Of a stretch of DNA of 64,000 bases, positions 54,315 to 62,625 are shown piece by piece. The stretch's first letter is position 1; each line of letters opens with the position of its first letter. Both the position numbers and the translations under genes were made by a program. The stretch covers positions 1 to 64,000 of the forward strand of contig NZ_JBDJKW010000015.1 in NCBI RefSeq assembly GCF_039673065.1, given 5' to 3'. Origin of the DNA: Allobosea sp039673065 (GTDB taxonomy: Bacteria; Pseudomonadota; Alphaproteobacteria; Rhizobiales; Beijerinckiaceae). The notes below the pieces were generated by a model. It saw only the letters and a program-made list of their open reading frames with translations. It did not search any database and was not told where the DNA came from.

Positions 54315-55298
54315 ATGACGAAGAAGGCCAGGGAAGCGGAGCACTCCGGCAAGGCGGATGGCAAGGGGGACAGCAAATCCCACGGCAAGCCCCACGGCAA
54401 AGCGGAGAGCAAGGCCGGCGCGAAGCCGGGCGCCAGCCCGGTCGACCATGGCGATGTCGGCTTCGATATCGAGGCGCCCGCACTGCCCAAGGCCGTCGAC
54501 GAGACCGCCTTCGCCAGCGGCGGCTTCCCCTACAGCCGGAAATACAAGCGCAAGGCCTATGAGCGCGAGCTCGAGCCGCTGCAGATCGAACTGCTGAAGC
54601 TGCTGAGCTGGGCCCGCAAGCGGGGCGAGCGCATCGTCGTGCTGTTCGAGGGCCGCGACGGCGCCGGCAAGGGCGGCACGATCAACCGCTTCACCCAGCA
54701 TCTCAACCCGCGCCAGGCCCGGATCGTCGCGCTCGGCAAGCCGACCGAGGCCGAGGCCGGGCAATGGTATTTCCAGCGCTACGCCGCCGAGCTGCCGGCG
54801 GCGGGCGAGATCGTCTTCTTCGACCGCTCCTGGTACAACCGCGCCGGCGTCGAGCCGGTCATGGGCTTCTGCACGCCGGAGGAGACGCGCCGCTTCCTGC
54901 AGGAGGTGCCGGCCTTCGAGGGCATGCTGGCCCGCGACGGCATCCGCCTGATCAAGCTGTTCCTGACCATCGGCCGCGAGATGCAGATGAGCCGGCTGCA
55001 TGCGCGCTGGCACGATCCGCTGAAGCGCTGGAAGCTCTCGCCGATCGACTTCCAGGCCCTGCCGCGCTTCGACGCCTATTCGCAGGCCTTCGAGCGCATG
55101 CTGGCGGCGAGTTCGAGCGAATGGGCGCCCTGGACCGTGGTGCGCGCCAACGACAAGCGCCGCGCCAGGCTCAACGCCATCCGCCATGTGCTGACCAGCG
55201 TGCCCTATGACGGGCGCGACGAGGAGGCGATCGGCGCGGTCGACCGCAAGATCGTGCTCGGGGCCGAGGAGTATCTGCGCGAGGGCGGCGAGAGCTGA
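54315..55298 (+). CDS. ppk2: Polyphosphate kinase 2 (class I)
   Basis: 327 residues. After a Lys/Gly/Ser/His-rich N-terminal tail (about 1-45) comes one PPK2 domain: Walker A FEGRDGAGKGGTINRF (111-126), KPTEAEAGQWYFQRY, Walker B/lid EIVFFDRSWYNRAGVEPVMGF with D170, and KLFLTIGREMQMSRL. It would use polyphosphate to make nucleoside triphosphates, or the reverse. It is divergent from phoR across 104 bp, linking polyphosphate to the phosphate regulon by position, although I see only a single TGTCAT half-site there. Confidence 0.93.
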   Translation: MTKKAREAEHSGKADGKGDSKSHGKPHGKAESKAGAKPGASPVDHGDVGFDIEAPALPKAVDETAFASGGFPYSRKYKRKAYERELEPLQIELLKLLSWARKRGERIVVLFEGRDGAGKGGTINRFTQHLNPRQARIVALGKPTEAEAGQWYFQRYAAELPAAGEIVFFDRSWYNRAGVEPVMGFCTPEETRRFLQEVPAFEGMLARDGIRLIKLFLTIGREMQMSRLHARWHDPLKRWKLSPIDFQALPRFDAYSQAFERMLAASSSEWAPWTVVRANDKRRARLNAIRHVLTSVPYDGRDEEAIGAVDRKIVLGAEEYLREGGES

Positions 55299-55308
55299 GG
55301 CGTCCGCC

Positions 55309-56283
55309 TCAGACCTCGCGGCGGCGGATGCGCTTGATCATCTCGCTCAGCGCCAGCAGCACCAGCGCCAGGATGAAGGGCAGGATGTAGTAGATGATCC
55401 GGAAGAGCAGGAGCGCGCCCAGCACCTGCTCGAAGGGCAGGCGGCTCAGCGCCACCAGCATCGTCGCCTCGAACACGCCGAGCCCGCCCGGCGCGTTGGA
55501 GGCGATGCCGATCAGGCAGGCGACGATATAGGCGGCGAGGAAGCTCTCGAAGGCGAGGTTGTAGCCGCCCGGCAGCAGCACGAACAGCACGGCGGCGGCG
55601 GCGCAGACCTCGGCCGCGCCGAGCATCATCTGCGCCAGCGTCACGCCGAGCCCCGGCAGAGGCAGGTTCCAGCCCTTGACCCGAAGGGTGCGCTCGCCGG
55701 TCGCCACCCAGAACAGATAGGCGGCGGTGCCGGCCGCGACCGCCCCGCCGACCGCCTGCACCACCAGCGGCGAGGTCCGCGCCAGCGCCGCGACCTGGTC
55801 GGTGGCGTAGAACAGGCTGGCGCAGAGCACCATGCCGAGGCCGAGCCAGAAGGTCAGCCCGGCGATCACGGTCAGGCTCGCGACCTCCGAGGCCCGCACC
55901 CCGCGCGGCGCATAGACCCAGTAGCGCACCGTGCCGCCGGTCACGACCGGGAAGCCCAGCGTGAAGGACACCGAATAGCTGGTGAAGGAGGCGAGCGCCG
56001 TGGTGCGGTAGGGGATCGACAGGCCGAGCCGCTTCAGCGCCAGCGCGTCGTAGCCGGTGAGCAGGAGATAGCTCAGCGCGGTGAAGCCGAGCGCGAGCAG
56101 CAGCTGGCGCTGGCTGGCATTGGCGAAGGCCCGCGTCAGCTCGCCGGGCTCGATCTCGCGCACGATATGGTAGAGCACCACCAGCGAAATGCCGAAGATG
56201 ACCACGCTGGCGAGGGGGCCGAGCCACCACCAGCGGCTGCGGCGGCGCTGGTGCGATCCGGGCTCGTGGGGACCGAAGGGCAT
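55309..56283 (-). CDS. UPF0104/lysylphosphatidylglycerol synthase-like membrane protein
   Basis: 324 residues from ATG 56283. About eight membrane helices with the family's YSVSFTLGFPVVTGGTVRYW, GLTFWLGLGMVLCASLF, NAPGGLGVFEATMLVAL and a C-terminal FRIIYYILPFILALVLLAL. This is the membrane (flippase-like) half of MprF-type proteins; the aminoacyl-transferase half is absent. The role may be lipid or envelope-related transport, but it is unproven. It is convergent with ppk2, 10 bp apart. Confidence 0.82.
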   Translation of the reverse strand: MPFGPHEPGSHQRRRSRWWWLGPLASVVIFGISLVVLYHIVREIEPGELTRAFANASQRQLLLALGFTALSYLLLTGYDALALKRLGLSIPYRTTALASFTSYSVSFTLGFPVVTGGTVRYWVYAPRGVRASEVASLTVIAGLTFWLGLGMVLCASLFYATDQVAALARTSPLVVQAVGGAVAAGTAAYLFWVATGERTLRVKGWNLPLPGLGVTLAQMMLGAAEVCAAAAVLFVLLPGGYNLAFESFLAAYIVACLIGIASNAPGGLGVFEATMLVALSRLPFEQVLGALLLFRIIYYILPFILALVLLALSEMIKRIRRREV

Positions 56284-56552
56284 GCGGACGCTCTCATCGC
56301 GCGGGTCGGATCGGCGCGGGTCTGGCCCGGGCCGGGCTGGGCGCCGATCGCGGGAGGGCGCGCGCCAGAGATAGCGTCTTCGCGGCGATCCACAAGCCGC
56401 AGGCGCCGTGGCGTATGCGCGCCATGCGCCGACCGGGCGTGCGTCTCCTCGCGCCATTGCCTTGCCGGCGGGGGGAAGGCTATCAATCCCGGCACGCTTC
56501 CCGCCGCGTGCGTCGATCCCCTTGTCCGCACCAGCCGCCGCCGGAGCCTTTC

Positions 56553-57596
56553 ATGCGTATCGAGAACGACCCGAAGCTCGACTTCCGCGACGTGCTGATC
56601 CGGCCGAAGCGCTCGACGCTGGCCAGCCGCTCCGAGGTCGACGTGCAGCGCAGCTTCCACTTCGCCCATACCGGGCGCGAATGGACCGGCTTCCCGCTGA
56701 TCGCCGCCAATATGGACGTGGTCGGCACCATGGGCATGGCGCGCGCCCTGCTGAAGCACGGCGCCATGGTCGCCCTGCACAAGCATTACAGCGCCGAGGA
56801 GCTGATCGCCTTCTTCCGCGAGCCCGGCTCGGCCAACGCCTTCTACTCGCTCGGCACCACCGAGGCCGACCACGACAAGCTCAAGGCGGTCAACGCCCAG
56901 TCGCCGATCGACAAGATCTGCCTCGATGTCGCCAACGGCTACACCGAGAAGTTCGTCGATACCGTCAAGGCGACGCGCGACGCCTTCCCCAACGCCGCGA
57001 TCATGGCCGGCAACGTCGTCACCGGCGACATGACCGAGGCGCTGATCCTGGCGGGCGCCGACATCGTCAAGGTCGGCATCGGCCCCGGCTCGGTCTGCAC
57101 CACCCGCAAGATGACCGGCGTCGGCTATCCGCAGCTTTCGGCGATCATCGAATGCTCGGACGCCGCCCACGGCCTCAAGGGGCTGGTCTGCGGCGATGGC
57201 GGGCTCACCGTGCCGGGCGACGTCGCCAAGGCCTATGGCGGTGGCGCCGACTTCGTGATGATGGGCGGCATGCTGGCCGGCCATGACGAATGCGAGGGCG
57301 AGATCCGCTATGAGGAGCGTGATGGCGAGCGCGTGCCGGTCGCGATGGTGTTCTACGGCATGTCCTCGGACACGGCGATGAACAAGTATTCCGGCGGCGT
57401 CGCCAAATACCGCGCCTCCGAGGGCAAGACCGTCGAGGTGCCCTATCGCGGCCCGGTCGAGGGCACGATGCAGGAGATCATGGGCGGGGTGCGCTCGGCC
57501 ATGACCTATATCGGCGCGGTGCGGCTCAAGGAGATGTCGAAGCGTACTACCTTCATCATGGTCGGCGCGCAGCTCAACACCGTGTTCGGCAATTGA
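56553..57596 (+). CDS. guaC: GMP reductase
   Basis: 347 residues from ATG 56553. The IMPDH/GMPR barrel has DFRDVLIRPKRSTLASRSEV, FPLIAANMDVVGTMGMA, GNVVTGDMTEALILAGADIVKVGIGPGS (as separate segments) and catalytic C182 in GPGSVCTTRKMTGVG. The absence of CBS domains and the short length fit GuaC rather than GuaB. It reduces GMP to IMP with NADPH. The stop overlaps the TTG start of the next gene. Confidence 0.95.
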   Translation: MRIENDPKLDFRDVLIRPKRSTLASRSEVDVQRSFHFAHTGREWTGFPLIAANMDVVGTMGMARALLKHGAMVALHKHYSAEELIAFFREPGSANAFYSLGTTEADHDKLKAVNAQSPIDKICLDVANGYTEKFVDTVKATRDAFPNAAIMAGNVVTGDMTEALILAGADIVKVGIGPGSVCTTRKMTGVGYPQLSAIIECSDAAHGLKGLVCGDGGLTVPGDVAKAYGGGADFVMMGGMLAGHDECEGEIRYEERDGERVPVAMVFYGMSSDTAMNKYSGGVAKYRASEGKTVEVPYRGPVEGTMQEIMGGVRSAMTYIGAVRLKEMSKRTTFIMVGAQLNTVFGN

Positions 57597-58876
57597 GCCC
57601 GCAGGCTCCGGCGCCCGCTGCGGCGCCCGACGTCACGGCCGAGATCGTCATCGTCGGCGCCGGCCCGGCGGCCCTGATCGCCGCCGAGCGGCTGGCGCAG
57701 GCCGGGCGCTCGGTCGTGCTGATCGAGCGCATGGCCTCGCCGGCCCGCAAGTTCCTGCTCGCCGGGCGCGGCGGGCTCAACCTGACCCATTCGGAACCGC
57801 TGGAGCGCCTGCTCGCCCGCTATGGCGCGGCGCGGCCCTGGCTGGAGCCGGCGCTGAACGCCTTCCCGCCGCAGGCGCTGCGCGACTGGGCCGACGGGCT
57901 CGGCGCCGAGAGCTTCGTCGGCTCGAGCGGGCGCGTCTTCCCCCGCGCCATGAAGGCCTCGCCGCTGCTGCGGGCCTGGCTGGCGCGCCTCGCGGGGCTC
58001 GGCGTGCGGATGCGCACCCAGTGGCGCTGGACCGGCTGGACGGCGGATGGCGCGCTCGGCTTCGCGACGCCCGAGGGCGAGGCGCGGCTGCGGCCGGCCG
58101 CCGTGCTGCTGGCGCTCGGCGGCGCGAGCTGGCCGCGTCTCGGCTCCGACGGCGCCTGGCAGGCGCTCCTCGCCGCCAAGGGCGTCGCCATCGCGCCGCT
58201 GCGCCCGGCCAATGCCGGCTTCACCGTCGCCTGGTCGCCGCTGATGCGCGCGCGCTTCGCCGGCCAGCCGCTGAAGCGCATCGCGCTGGCCTTCGCCGGC
58301 GAGAGCGTGCGCGGCGAGGCGATGATCGACGCCGGCGGGATCGAGGGCGGCGCCGTCTATGCGCTCTCCGCGCCGCTGCGCGAGGCGATCGCCCGTGACG
58401 GCACGGCCGTGCTGGCGGTCGATCTCCGGCCGGATCTCTCGGCCGAGGCGCTGGCGCAGCGGCTGGCGAAGCGCCGGCCGGGCGAGAGCCTGTCGAACCA
58501 TCTGCGCAAGGCGGCAGGGCTCGCCCCGGTGGCGATCGCCCTGCTGCGCGAGAGCGCCGACGGCCCGCCGCCGCAGGAGCCAGAGGCACTGGCGGCGGCG
58601 ATGAAGCAGGCCCGCCTCACCCTGACGGGCATCGCCCCGATCGCGCGGGCGATCTCCAGCGCCGGCGGCGTCCGGGCCGAGGCGGTCGACGCCGACTTCA
58701 TGCTGAAGGCGTTGCCCGGCGTCTTCGTCGCCGGCGAGATGCTGGACTGGGAGGCGCCGACCGGCGGCTATCTGCTGCAGGGCTGCTTCGCCACAGGCGT
58801 CGCGGCGGCGGCGGGCATCGCGCGGCGCCTCGACGCCGGCGAGACGCTCACGCCGGCGGCTTCGTCACCCGCCTGA
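57593..58876 (+). CDS. TIGR03862/BaiN-like (HI0933) flavoprotein
   Basis: 427 residues from TTG 57593, overlapping the guaC stop (TTGA). FAD-binding motif VIVGAGPAALIAAERLAQAG near the N-terminus, the family motif KFLLAGRGGLNLTHSE, VLLALGGASWPRLGSDG, and the C-terminal FVAGEMLDWEAPTGGYLLQG. Proteins of this group are NAD(P)/FAD-dependent oxidoreductases of unknown substrate. The last 29 bp overlap the 3' end of the convergent alkB gene. Confidence 0.87.
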   Translation: MSPQAPAPAAAPDVTAEIVIVGAGPAALIAAERLAQAGRSVVLIERMASPARKFLLAGRGGLNLTHSEPLERLLARYGAARPWLEPALNAFPPQALRDWADGLGAESFVGSSGRVFPRAMKASPLLRAWLARLAGLGVRMRTQWRWTGWTADGALGFATPEGEARLRPAAVLLALGGASWPRLGSDGAWQALLAAKGVAIAPLRPANAGFTVAWSPLMRARFAGQPLKRIALAFAGESVRGEAMIDAGGIEGGAVYALSAPLREAIARDGTAVLAVDLRPDLSAEALAQRLAKRRPGESLSNHLRKAAGLAPVAIALLRESADGPPPQEPEALAAAMKQARLTLTGIAPIARAISSAGGVRAEAVDADFMLKALPGVFVAGEMLDWEAPTGGYLLQGCFATGVAAAAGIARRLDAGETLTPAASSPA

Positions 58877-59471
58877 GCGTCAGGTTGAGCCGGCCGCCCT
58901 GCGGCAGCAGGGCCGATGAGCCGGCCAGGATGCGGTCGATGCCGTGATAGGCCAGCCGCGCCTCGCCGCCGAAGGCGAGCACATCGCCCGAGGACAGGCG
59001 CAGCGAGCGGGTCGGCCCGCGCCGCGTCGTGCCGCCGATGCGGAAGACGGCGGTGTCGCCGAGCGAGACCGAGAGCACCGGCGCGTCGAAGGTCTCCTCG
59101 TCGCGGTCCTGGTGCAGCCCCATGCGGGCGCCGCTTTCGTAGAAATTGACCAGGCAGGCCTCGGGCGGATGCGGATAGCCTGAGAGCTCCTCCCAGAGCG
59201 CGACCAGCACCGCCGGCATGGCCGGCCAGGGTGCGCCGGTCTCGGGGTGCTGCGGCTGGTAGCGATAGCCGCTCTGGTCGGAGACCCAGCCGAGCGGCCC
59301 GCAATTGGTCATGCGCACCGAGAAGGGCTTGGCCGTGCCGGGCATGCGCGGCGTGAAGAAGGGCGCGGCCCGCGCCACAGCCCGCAGCGCCTTGACCAGC
59401 GCGACCTGCGCCTCGGGCGAGAGCCGTCCCGGCCAGTGCGTCACCCCTGGTGCGACGGCGAGCCCGGCCAT
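58848..59471 (-). CDS. alkB: AlkB-type alpha-ketoglutarate-dependent DNA dealkylase
   Basis: 207 residues. The double-stranded beta-helix iron ligands are H120-x-D122 (GLHQDRDE) and H176 (AYHGIDRI), and 2-oxoglutarate would be bound by R194 and R200 in GGRLNLTLRR. The substrate side has SGYRYQPQHPETGAPWP. It oxidatively removes methyl groups from 1-methyladenine and 3-methylcytosine. It is 8 bp after dapB on the same strand and could be cotranscribed. Confidence 0.93.
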   Translation of the reverse strand: MAGLAVAPGVTHWPGRLSPEAQVALVKALRAVARAAPFFTPRMPGTAKPFSVRMTNCGPLGWVSDQSGYRYQPQHPETGAPWPAMPAVLVALWEELSGYPHPPEACLVNFYESGARMGLHQDRDEETFDAPVLSVSLGDTAVFRIGGTTRRGPTRSLRLSSGDVLAFGGEARLAYHGIDRILAGSSALLPQGGRLNLTLRRVTKPPA

Positions 59472-59479
59472 GGCGCGGC

Positions 59480-60295
59480 TCAGATCTGGTCGAGGCCGAG
59501 CACGTCGGCCATGGAATAGAGGCCGGGCTTGCGGCCGCGGCCCCAGAGCATCGCCCGGATGGCGCCCTGGGCGAACAGGCTGCGATCCTCGGCGATATGC
59601 GCGAGTTCGAGCCGCTCGCCCGCGCCGGCGAAGATCACCTTGTGGTCGCCGACGACCGTGCCGCCGCGCAGCGCGGTGAAGCCGATCGCGCCGGCCGGGC
59701 GCGCGCCCACCTGCCCGTCGCGCACCGCGACGCGGGCCTCGGCCAGATCGACGCCGCGCCCCTGCGCCGCCGCCTCGCCGAGCAGGACCGCCGTGCCGGA
59801 CGGCGCATCGACCTTCATGCGATGGTGCATCTCGGCGATCTCGATGTCCCAGTCGGTGCCGAGCGTCGCCGCGACCTTGCGCACCAGCGCCGCCAGCAGG
59901 TTGACGCCGAGGCTCATATTGCCCGAGCGCACGATGGTGGCGTGATGGGCGGCCGCCTCCAGCTTGGCCAGATGCGCCGGCTCCATGCCGGTGGTGCCGA
60001 CGACATGGACGATGCGGGCCTGGGCGGCGAGGCCGGCGAAGGCGACCGTTGCCTCCGGCGCGGTGAAGTCGAGCACGCCCTCGGCCTCGACGAAGGCGGC
60101 GAGCGCGTCGTCGGTGACCGGGATGCCATTGGCCGGCAGCCCGGCGAGCACGCCGGAATCCTGGCCGAGCGCCGGGGAGCCCGGCCGCTCGATCGCGGCG
60201 CTCAGCACGCAGCCCTCGGCTTCCGACACCGCTTTGATCAAAGTGCGGCCCATGCGGCCGGCGGCTCCGACGACGACGATGCGCATATCGGCCAT
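59480..60295 (-). CDS. dapB: 4-Hydroxy-tetrahydrodipicolinate reductase
   Basis: 271 residues. NAD(P) motif VVGAAGRMGRTLIKAV, DFTAPEATVAF, VVGTTGMEPAHL, NMSLGVNLL and the catalytic EMHHRMKVDAPSGTA, with the C-terminal FTALRGGTVVGDHKVIF. It catalyses the second committed step of lysine and diaminopimelate synthesis. Length and motifs are standard. It heads a probable dapB-alkB unit. Confidence 0.96.
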   Translation of the reverse strand: MADMRIVVVGAAGRMGRTLIKAVSEAEGCVLSAAIERPGSPALGQDSGVLAGLPANGIPVTDDALAAFVEAEGVLDFTAPEATVAFAGLAAQARIVHVVGTTGMEPAHLAKLEAAAHHATIVRSGNMSLGVNLLAALVRKVAATLGTDWDIEIAEMHHRMKVDAPSGTAVLLGEAAAQGRGVDLAEARVAVRDGQVGARPAGAIGFTALRGGTVVGDHKVIFAGAGERLELAHIAEDRSLFAQGAIRAMLWGRGRKPGLYSMADVLGLDQI

Positions 60296-60360
60296 GGGGA
60301 AAGGCTCCGTTCTCGAGGCGGCTTCGCCGGCAGGCTATAATGCGCTTCGCCGGCCCCCGA

Positions 60361-60391
60361 AACGAAAAACGGCCGGGCGATGCCCGGCCGT
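60361..60391 (-). terminator. Rho-independent terminator of the Tim44-domain gene
   Basis: The stem ACGGCCGGGC 60369-60378 with GCCCGGCCGT 60382-60391 and loop GAT; on the minus strand a T run (60369-60365) follows. It lies about 24 bp after the stop at 60415. Confidence 0.87.
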
Positions 60392-60414
60392 CCTGATATC
60401 GGGTGCCGTCCGGC

Positions 60415-61395
60415 TCATTCCACCGGCTGGATCGCCGAGAGGCGCCACTGGCCGCCGCTCTTGCGCGTGAAGGTCCAGAGCTCGGTGATCTCGGTCGGGA
60501 TGGTGGCGTGGCCCTCGACGACGCGGTTGCTGGCGCGCTCGACCATGCCGGTCAGCGCCGAGAAGCGCATCGCGACGGTGGCGTATTCGAAGGCATCCTC
60601 GCGCCACGACTCGGCGAGATCGCCCTGCAGCAGCTTGACCTCGGCGATGCGCTCGACCAGGCCCTTGCGGGTGTTCTCCGCGATGTCCTCGGCGAAATAG
60701 CCGGCCATCTCGGGCGTGACCACGCGGCGCAGACGGTCGAGATTCTCCTCCGAATAGGCCTCCTGGACCTCGGAGAGCAGGCGCTCGAACGCCTCGTAGT
60801 CGCTGCCGGCCAGCTCGAACTCGACCGGCTTCTGCGCGGCGGTGGCGGCGCCGGCCGCGCCGAAGGAGCCCATGCGGGCGGCGTCAGCCTGGACCGGAGC
60901 CGGCTGCGGCGCCGGAGCGGCGCGGTTGAGCGGCATGCCGGCGCTGGCGAGCTGCGGCTCGCTGCGGCGACGGAACAGGCGCAGCGCCAGCCAGATCAGG
61001 CCGCCGATCAGCGCCACCTGGAACAGCAGGCCGAGCAGGCCGGCGAGGCCGCCGAAGCCGGCGCCCGAGAGCAGGCCGAACAGGCCGGCACCGAGCAGGC
61101 CGGCGGCGGCGCCCATCATCATGGTGCGGGCGAAGGAGGGGCGGGCGGCCTGCGCGGCGGCGCCGGTCGCGGCGCTGGCCGGGCCGGCGGCCGCGGGCTG
61201 CTGGGTCCGCTGCATCGGGGCGGCGCCGGTCGGGGCCGTCGGGGTCGGAGCCGTCTGCTGCATGGTGCGCGAGCCGCGGCTCCCGAATCCCTTGCCCCCG
61301 CCCATGCGGGCTTCGGCGATCACGGGCACGAGCATCAGCGCACCCGCCACGAGGGCGACGGCACGGCCACGGCGGGCAAGCGAAATCAGCGACAT
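60415..61395 (-). CDS. Tim44-like domain protein
   Basis: 326 residues from ATG 61395. An N-terminal signal-like helix (GRAVALVAGALMLVPVIAEA) is followed by a Gly/Ser/Thr/Pro-rich segment, a hydrophobic region (about 88-145, LLGAGLFGLLSGAGFGGLAG and LLFQVALIGGLIWLALRLF) and a C-terminal Tim44 domain (about 200-326, FERLLSEVQEAYSEENLDRL, LVERIAEVKLLQGDLAESW, ELWTFTRKSGGQWRLSAIQ). The mitochondrial relative tethers the import motor to the membrane; the bacterial role is unknown. It is monocistronic with its own terminator. Confidence 0.87.
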   Translation of the reverse strand: MSLISLARRGRAVALVAGALMLVPVIAEARMGGGKGFGSRGSRTMQQTAPTPTAPTGAAPMQRTQQPAAAGPASAATGAAAQAARPSFARTMMMGAAAGLLGAGLFGLLSGAGFGGLAGLLGLLFQVALIGGLIWLALRLFRRRSEPQLASAGMPLNRAAPAPQPAPVQADAARMGSFGAAGAATAAQKPVEFELAGSDYEAFERLLSEVQEAYSEENLDRLRRVVTPEMAGYFAEDIAENTRKGLVERIAEVKLLQGDLAESWREDAFEYATVAMRFSALTGMVERASNRVVEGHATIPTEITELWTFTRKSGGQWRLSAIQPVE

Positions 61396-61442
61396 GGTTC
61401 CTCCCCGGGCCGGACATGGCCCCTTGGGCACGGAATATGGAG

Positions 61443-61473
61443 CATGCCCTCACGTCACGCAAGGGAGGGCATG
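61443..61473. other. Perfect 9-bp inverted repeat upstream of the Tim44-domain gene
   Basis: CATGCCCTC 61443-61451 and GAGGGCATG 61465-61473 with a 13-bp spacer, 48 bp upstream of ATG 61395 on the minus strand. It could be an operator or a 5' leader stem. An AT-rich block (61474-61510) lies behind it and may hold the promoter. Confidence 0.45.
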
Positions 61474-61547
61474 GCTAAGCATATGAATTCGCTAATTAAA
61501 CATATTTCGTCCGTGGTTTTCGCGGACGCGGTTTCAGGCACTTGCGC

Positions 61548-61985
61548 TCAGCTTGCGGCCGGTTGTCGCAGCGGCAGGTTCAGCGCCTTGGGGCCGATGC
61601 CGAGCCCGATCTGCAGGCTGTCGGAGATGCGCCGCGCGCGATCGACGAAGAGCGCCGCGGCCGGGCCGCGACAGAGTTCGGCCACCGTCAGCTCGAACAG
61701 GGCGAGCCAGCGGCCGAAATGGGTGGTGTCGATCGTCAGGCCGACATGGGCGGCGTGCGGCTTGCCCTGATAGCGCCCGCTCATCAGCGTCACCGAGGAC
61801 CAGAAGGCCCGCAGCGTCGCCAGATGCGCCTCCCAGTCCTCGCCGAGGCGGGCGAGGAAGATCGGGCCGAGCACGGGATCCTGCCGGACACGCGCATAGA
61901 ACAGGTCGACCAGCCGCGCGATCAGCTCCTCGGAGATCCGGTCCGGCAGTGCGGCGGCCCCGCTCGGCGCGGCGGCCGGGCTCAT
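61548..61985 (-). CDS. Group III truncated hemoglobin
   Basis: 145 residues from ATG 61985, overlapping the regA stop by 4 bp. The globin reads ISEELIARLVDLFYARVRQD, PVLGPIF, WEAHLATLRAFWSSVTLMSG, YQGKPHAAHVGL and the proximal-His helix THFGRWLALFELTVAEL. The HxxFGRW pattern and length fit group III trHbs. It probably handles O2, NO or redox signals. Sharing an operon with the oxygen/redox regulators RegB and RegA supports that. Confidence 0.86.
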   Translation of the reverse strand: MSPAAAPSGAAALPDRISEELIARLVDLFYARVRQDPVLGPIFLARLGEDWEAHLATLRAFWSSVTLMSGRYQGKPHAAHVGLTIDTTHFGRWLALFELTVAELCRGPAAALFVDRARRISDSLQIGLGIGPKALNLPLRQPAAS

Positions 61986-62557
61986 CGCGGGGCGCGCTTG
62001 GCCAGGATGCGCTGCAGGGTGCGCCGGTGCATGCCGAGCCGGCGGGCGGTCTCGGAGACGTTGCGGCTGCACAGCTCGTAGACGCGCTGGATGTGCTCCC
62101 AGCGCACCCGGTCGGCCGACATCGGGTTTTCCGGCGGCACGGGGCGCGAATCCGGCGAGGCGGCCAGCGCCGCATGGATCTCGTCGGCATCGGCCGGCTT
62201 GGCGAGGAAATCGTAGGCGCCGAGCTTCACGGCGCTGACGGCGGTGGCGATGTTGCCGTAGCCGGTGAGCACGACGCCGCGCGCATCCGGGCGCTTCTCC
62301 TTGAGCCGCGCGATCACGTCGAGCCCGTTGCCGTCGCCCAGGCGCAGGTCGATCACGGCGAAGGCGGGCGCCAGCTCCTCGACGGCGGCGAGGCCGGCCT
62401 GCACGGATTCGGCGACGCGGACGGCATAGCCGCGGCCTTCCATGGCGCGCGCCAGTCGGTTCAGGAACGGACGGTCGTCGTCGACCAGCAGGAGCGTCAT
62501 GTCCCTGCCGCCCGCCTCAGCCATCTGTCCTGCAGTGGGCGCCGGTTCCATCGCCAT
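61982..62557 (-). CDS. regA: ActR/RegA/PrrA redox response regulator
   Basis: 191 residues. Receiver with DDD (26-28), phospho-acceptor D70 (AVIDLRLGDGNGLD) and K120 (FLAKPAD). A short Pro-rich linker follows, then the Fis-type helix-turn-helix VSETARRLGMHRRTLQRILAKRAPR (here split between about 167 and 191), nearly invariant in this family. Starts at residue 12 or 20 are possible. RegA controls respiration, nitrogen and carbon metabolism in response to redox. It lies 68 bp after regB. Confidence 0.94.
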   Translation of the reverse strand: MAMEPAPTAGQMAEAGGRDMTLLLVDDDRPFLNRLARAMEGRGYAVRVAESVQAGLAAVEELAPAFAVIDLRLGDGNGLDVIARLKEKRPDARGVVLTGYGNIATAVSAVKLGAYDFLAKPADADEIHAALAASPDSRPVPPENPMSADRVRWEHIQRVYELCSRNVSETARRLGMHRRTLQRILAKRAPR

Positions 62558-62625
62558 ACTCTCCTTCCGGGCACGCCCGGTTCTTCATTCAGCGGATCGC
62601 GCACGCGCGGCGCGACCGCAACGCC

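Noticed and set aside
60337..60342. TATAAT on the plus strand near dapB
   Set aside because: No -35 element at a suitable distance and no plus-strand gene downstream; the next genes are on the minus strand.
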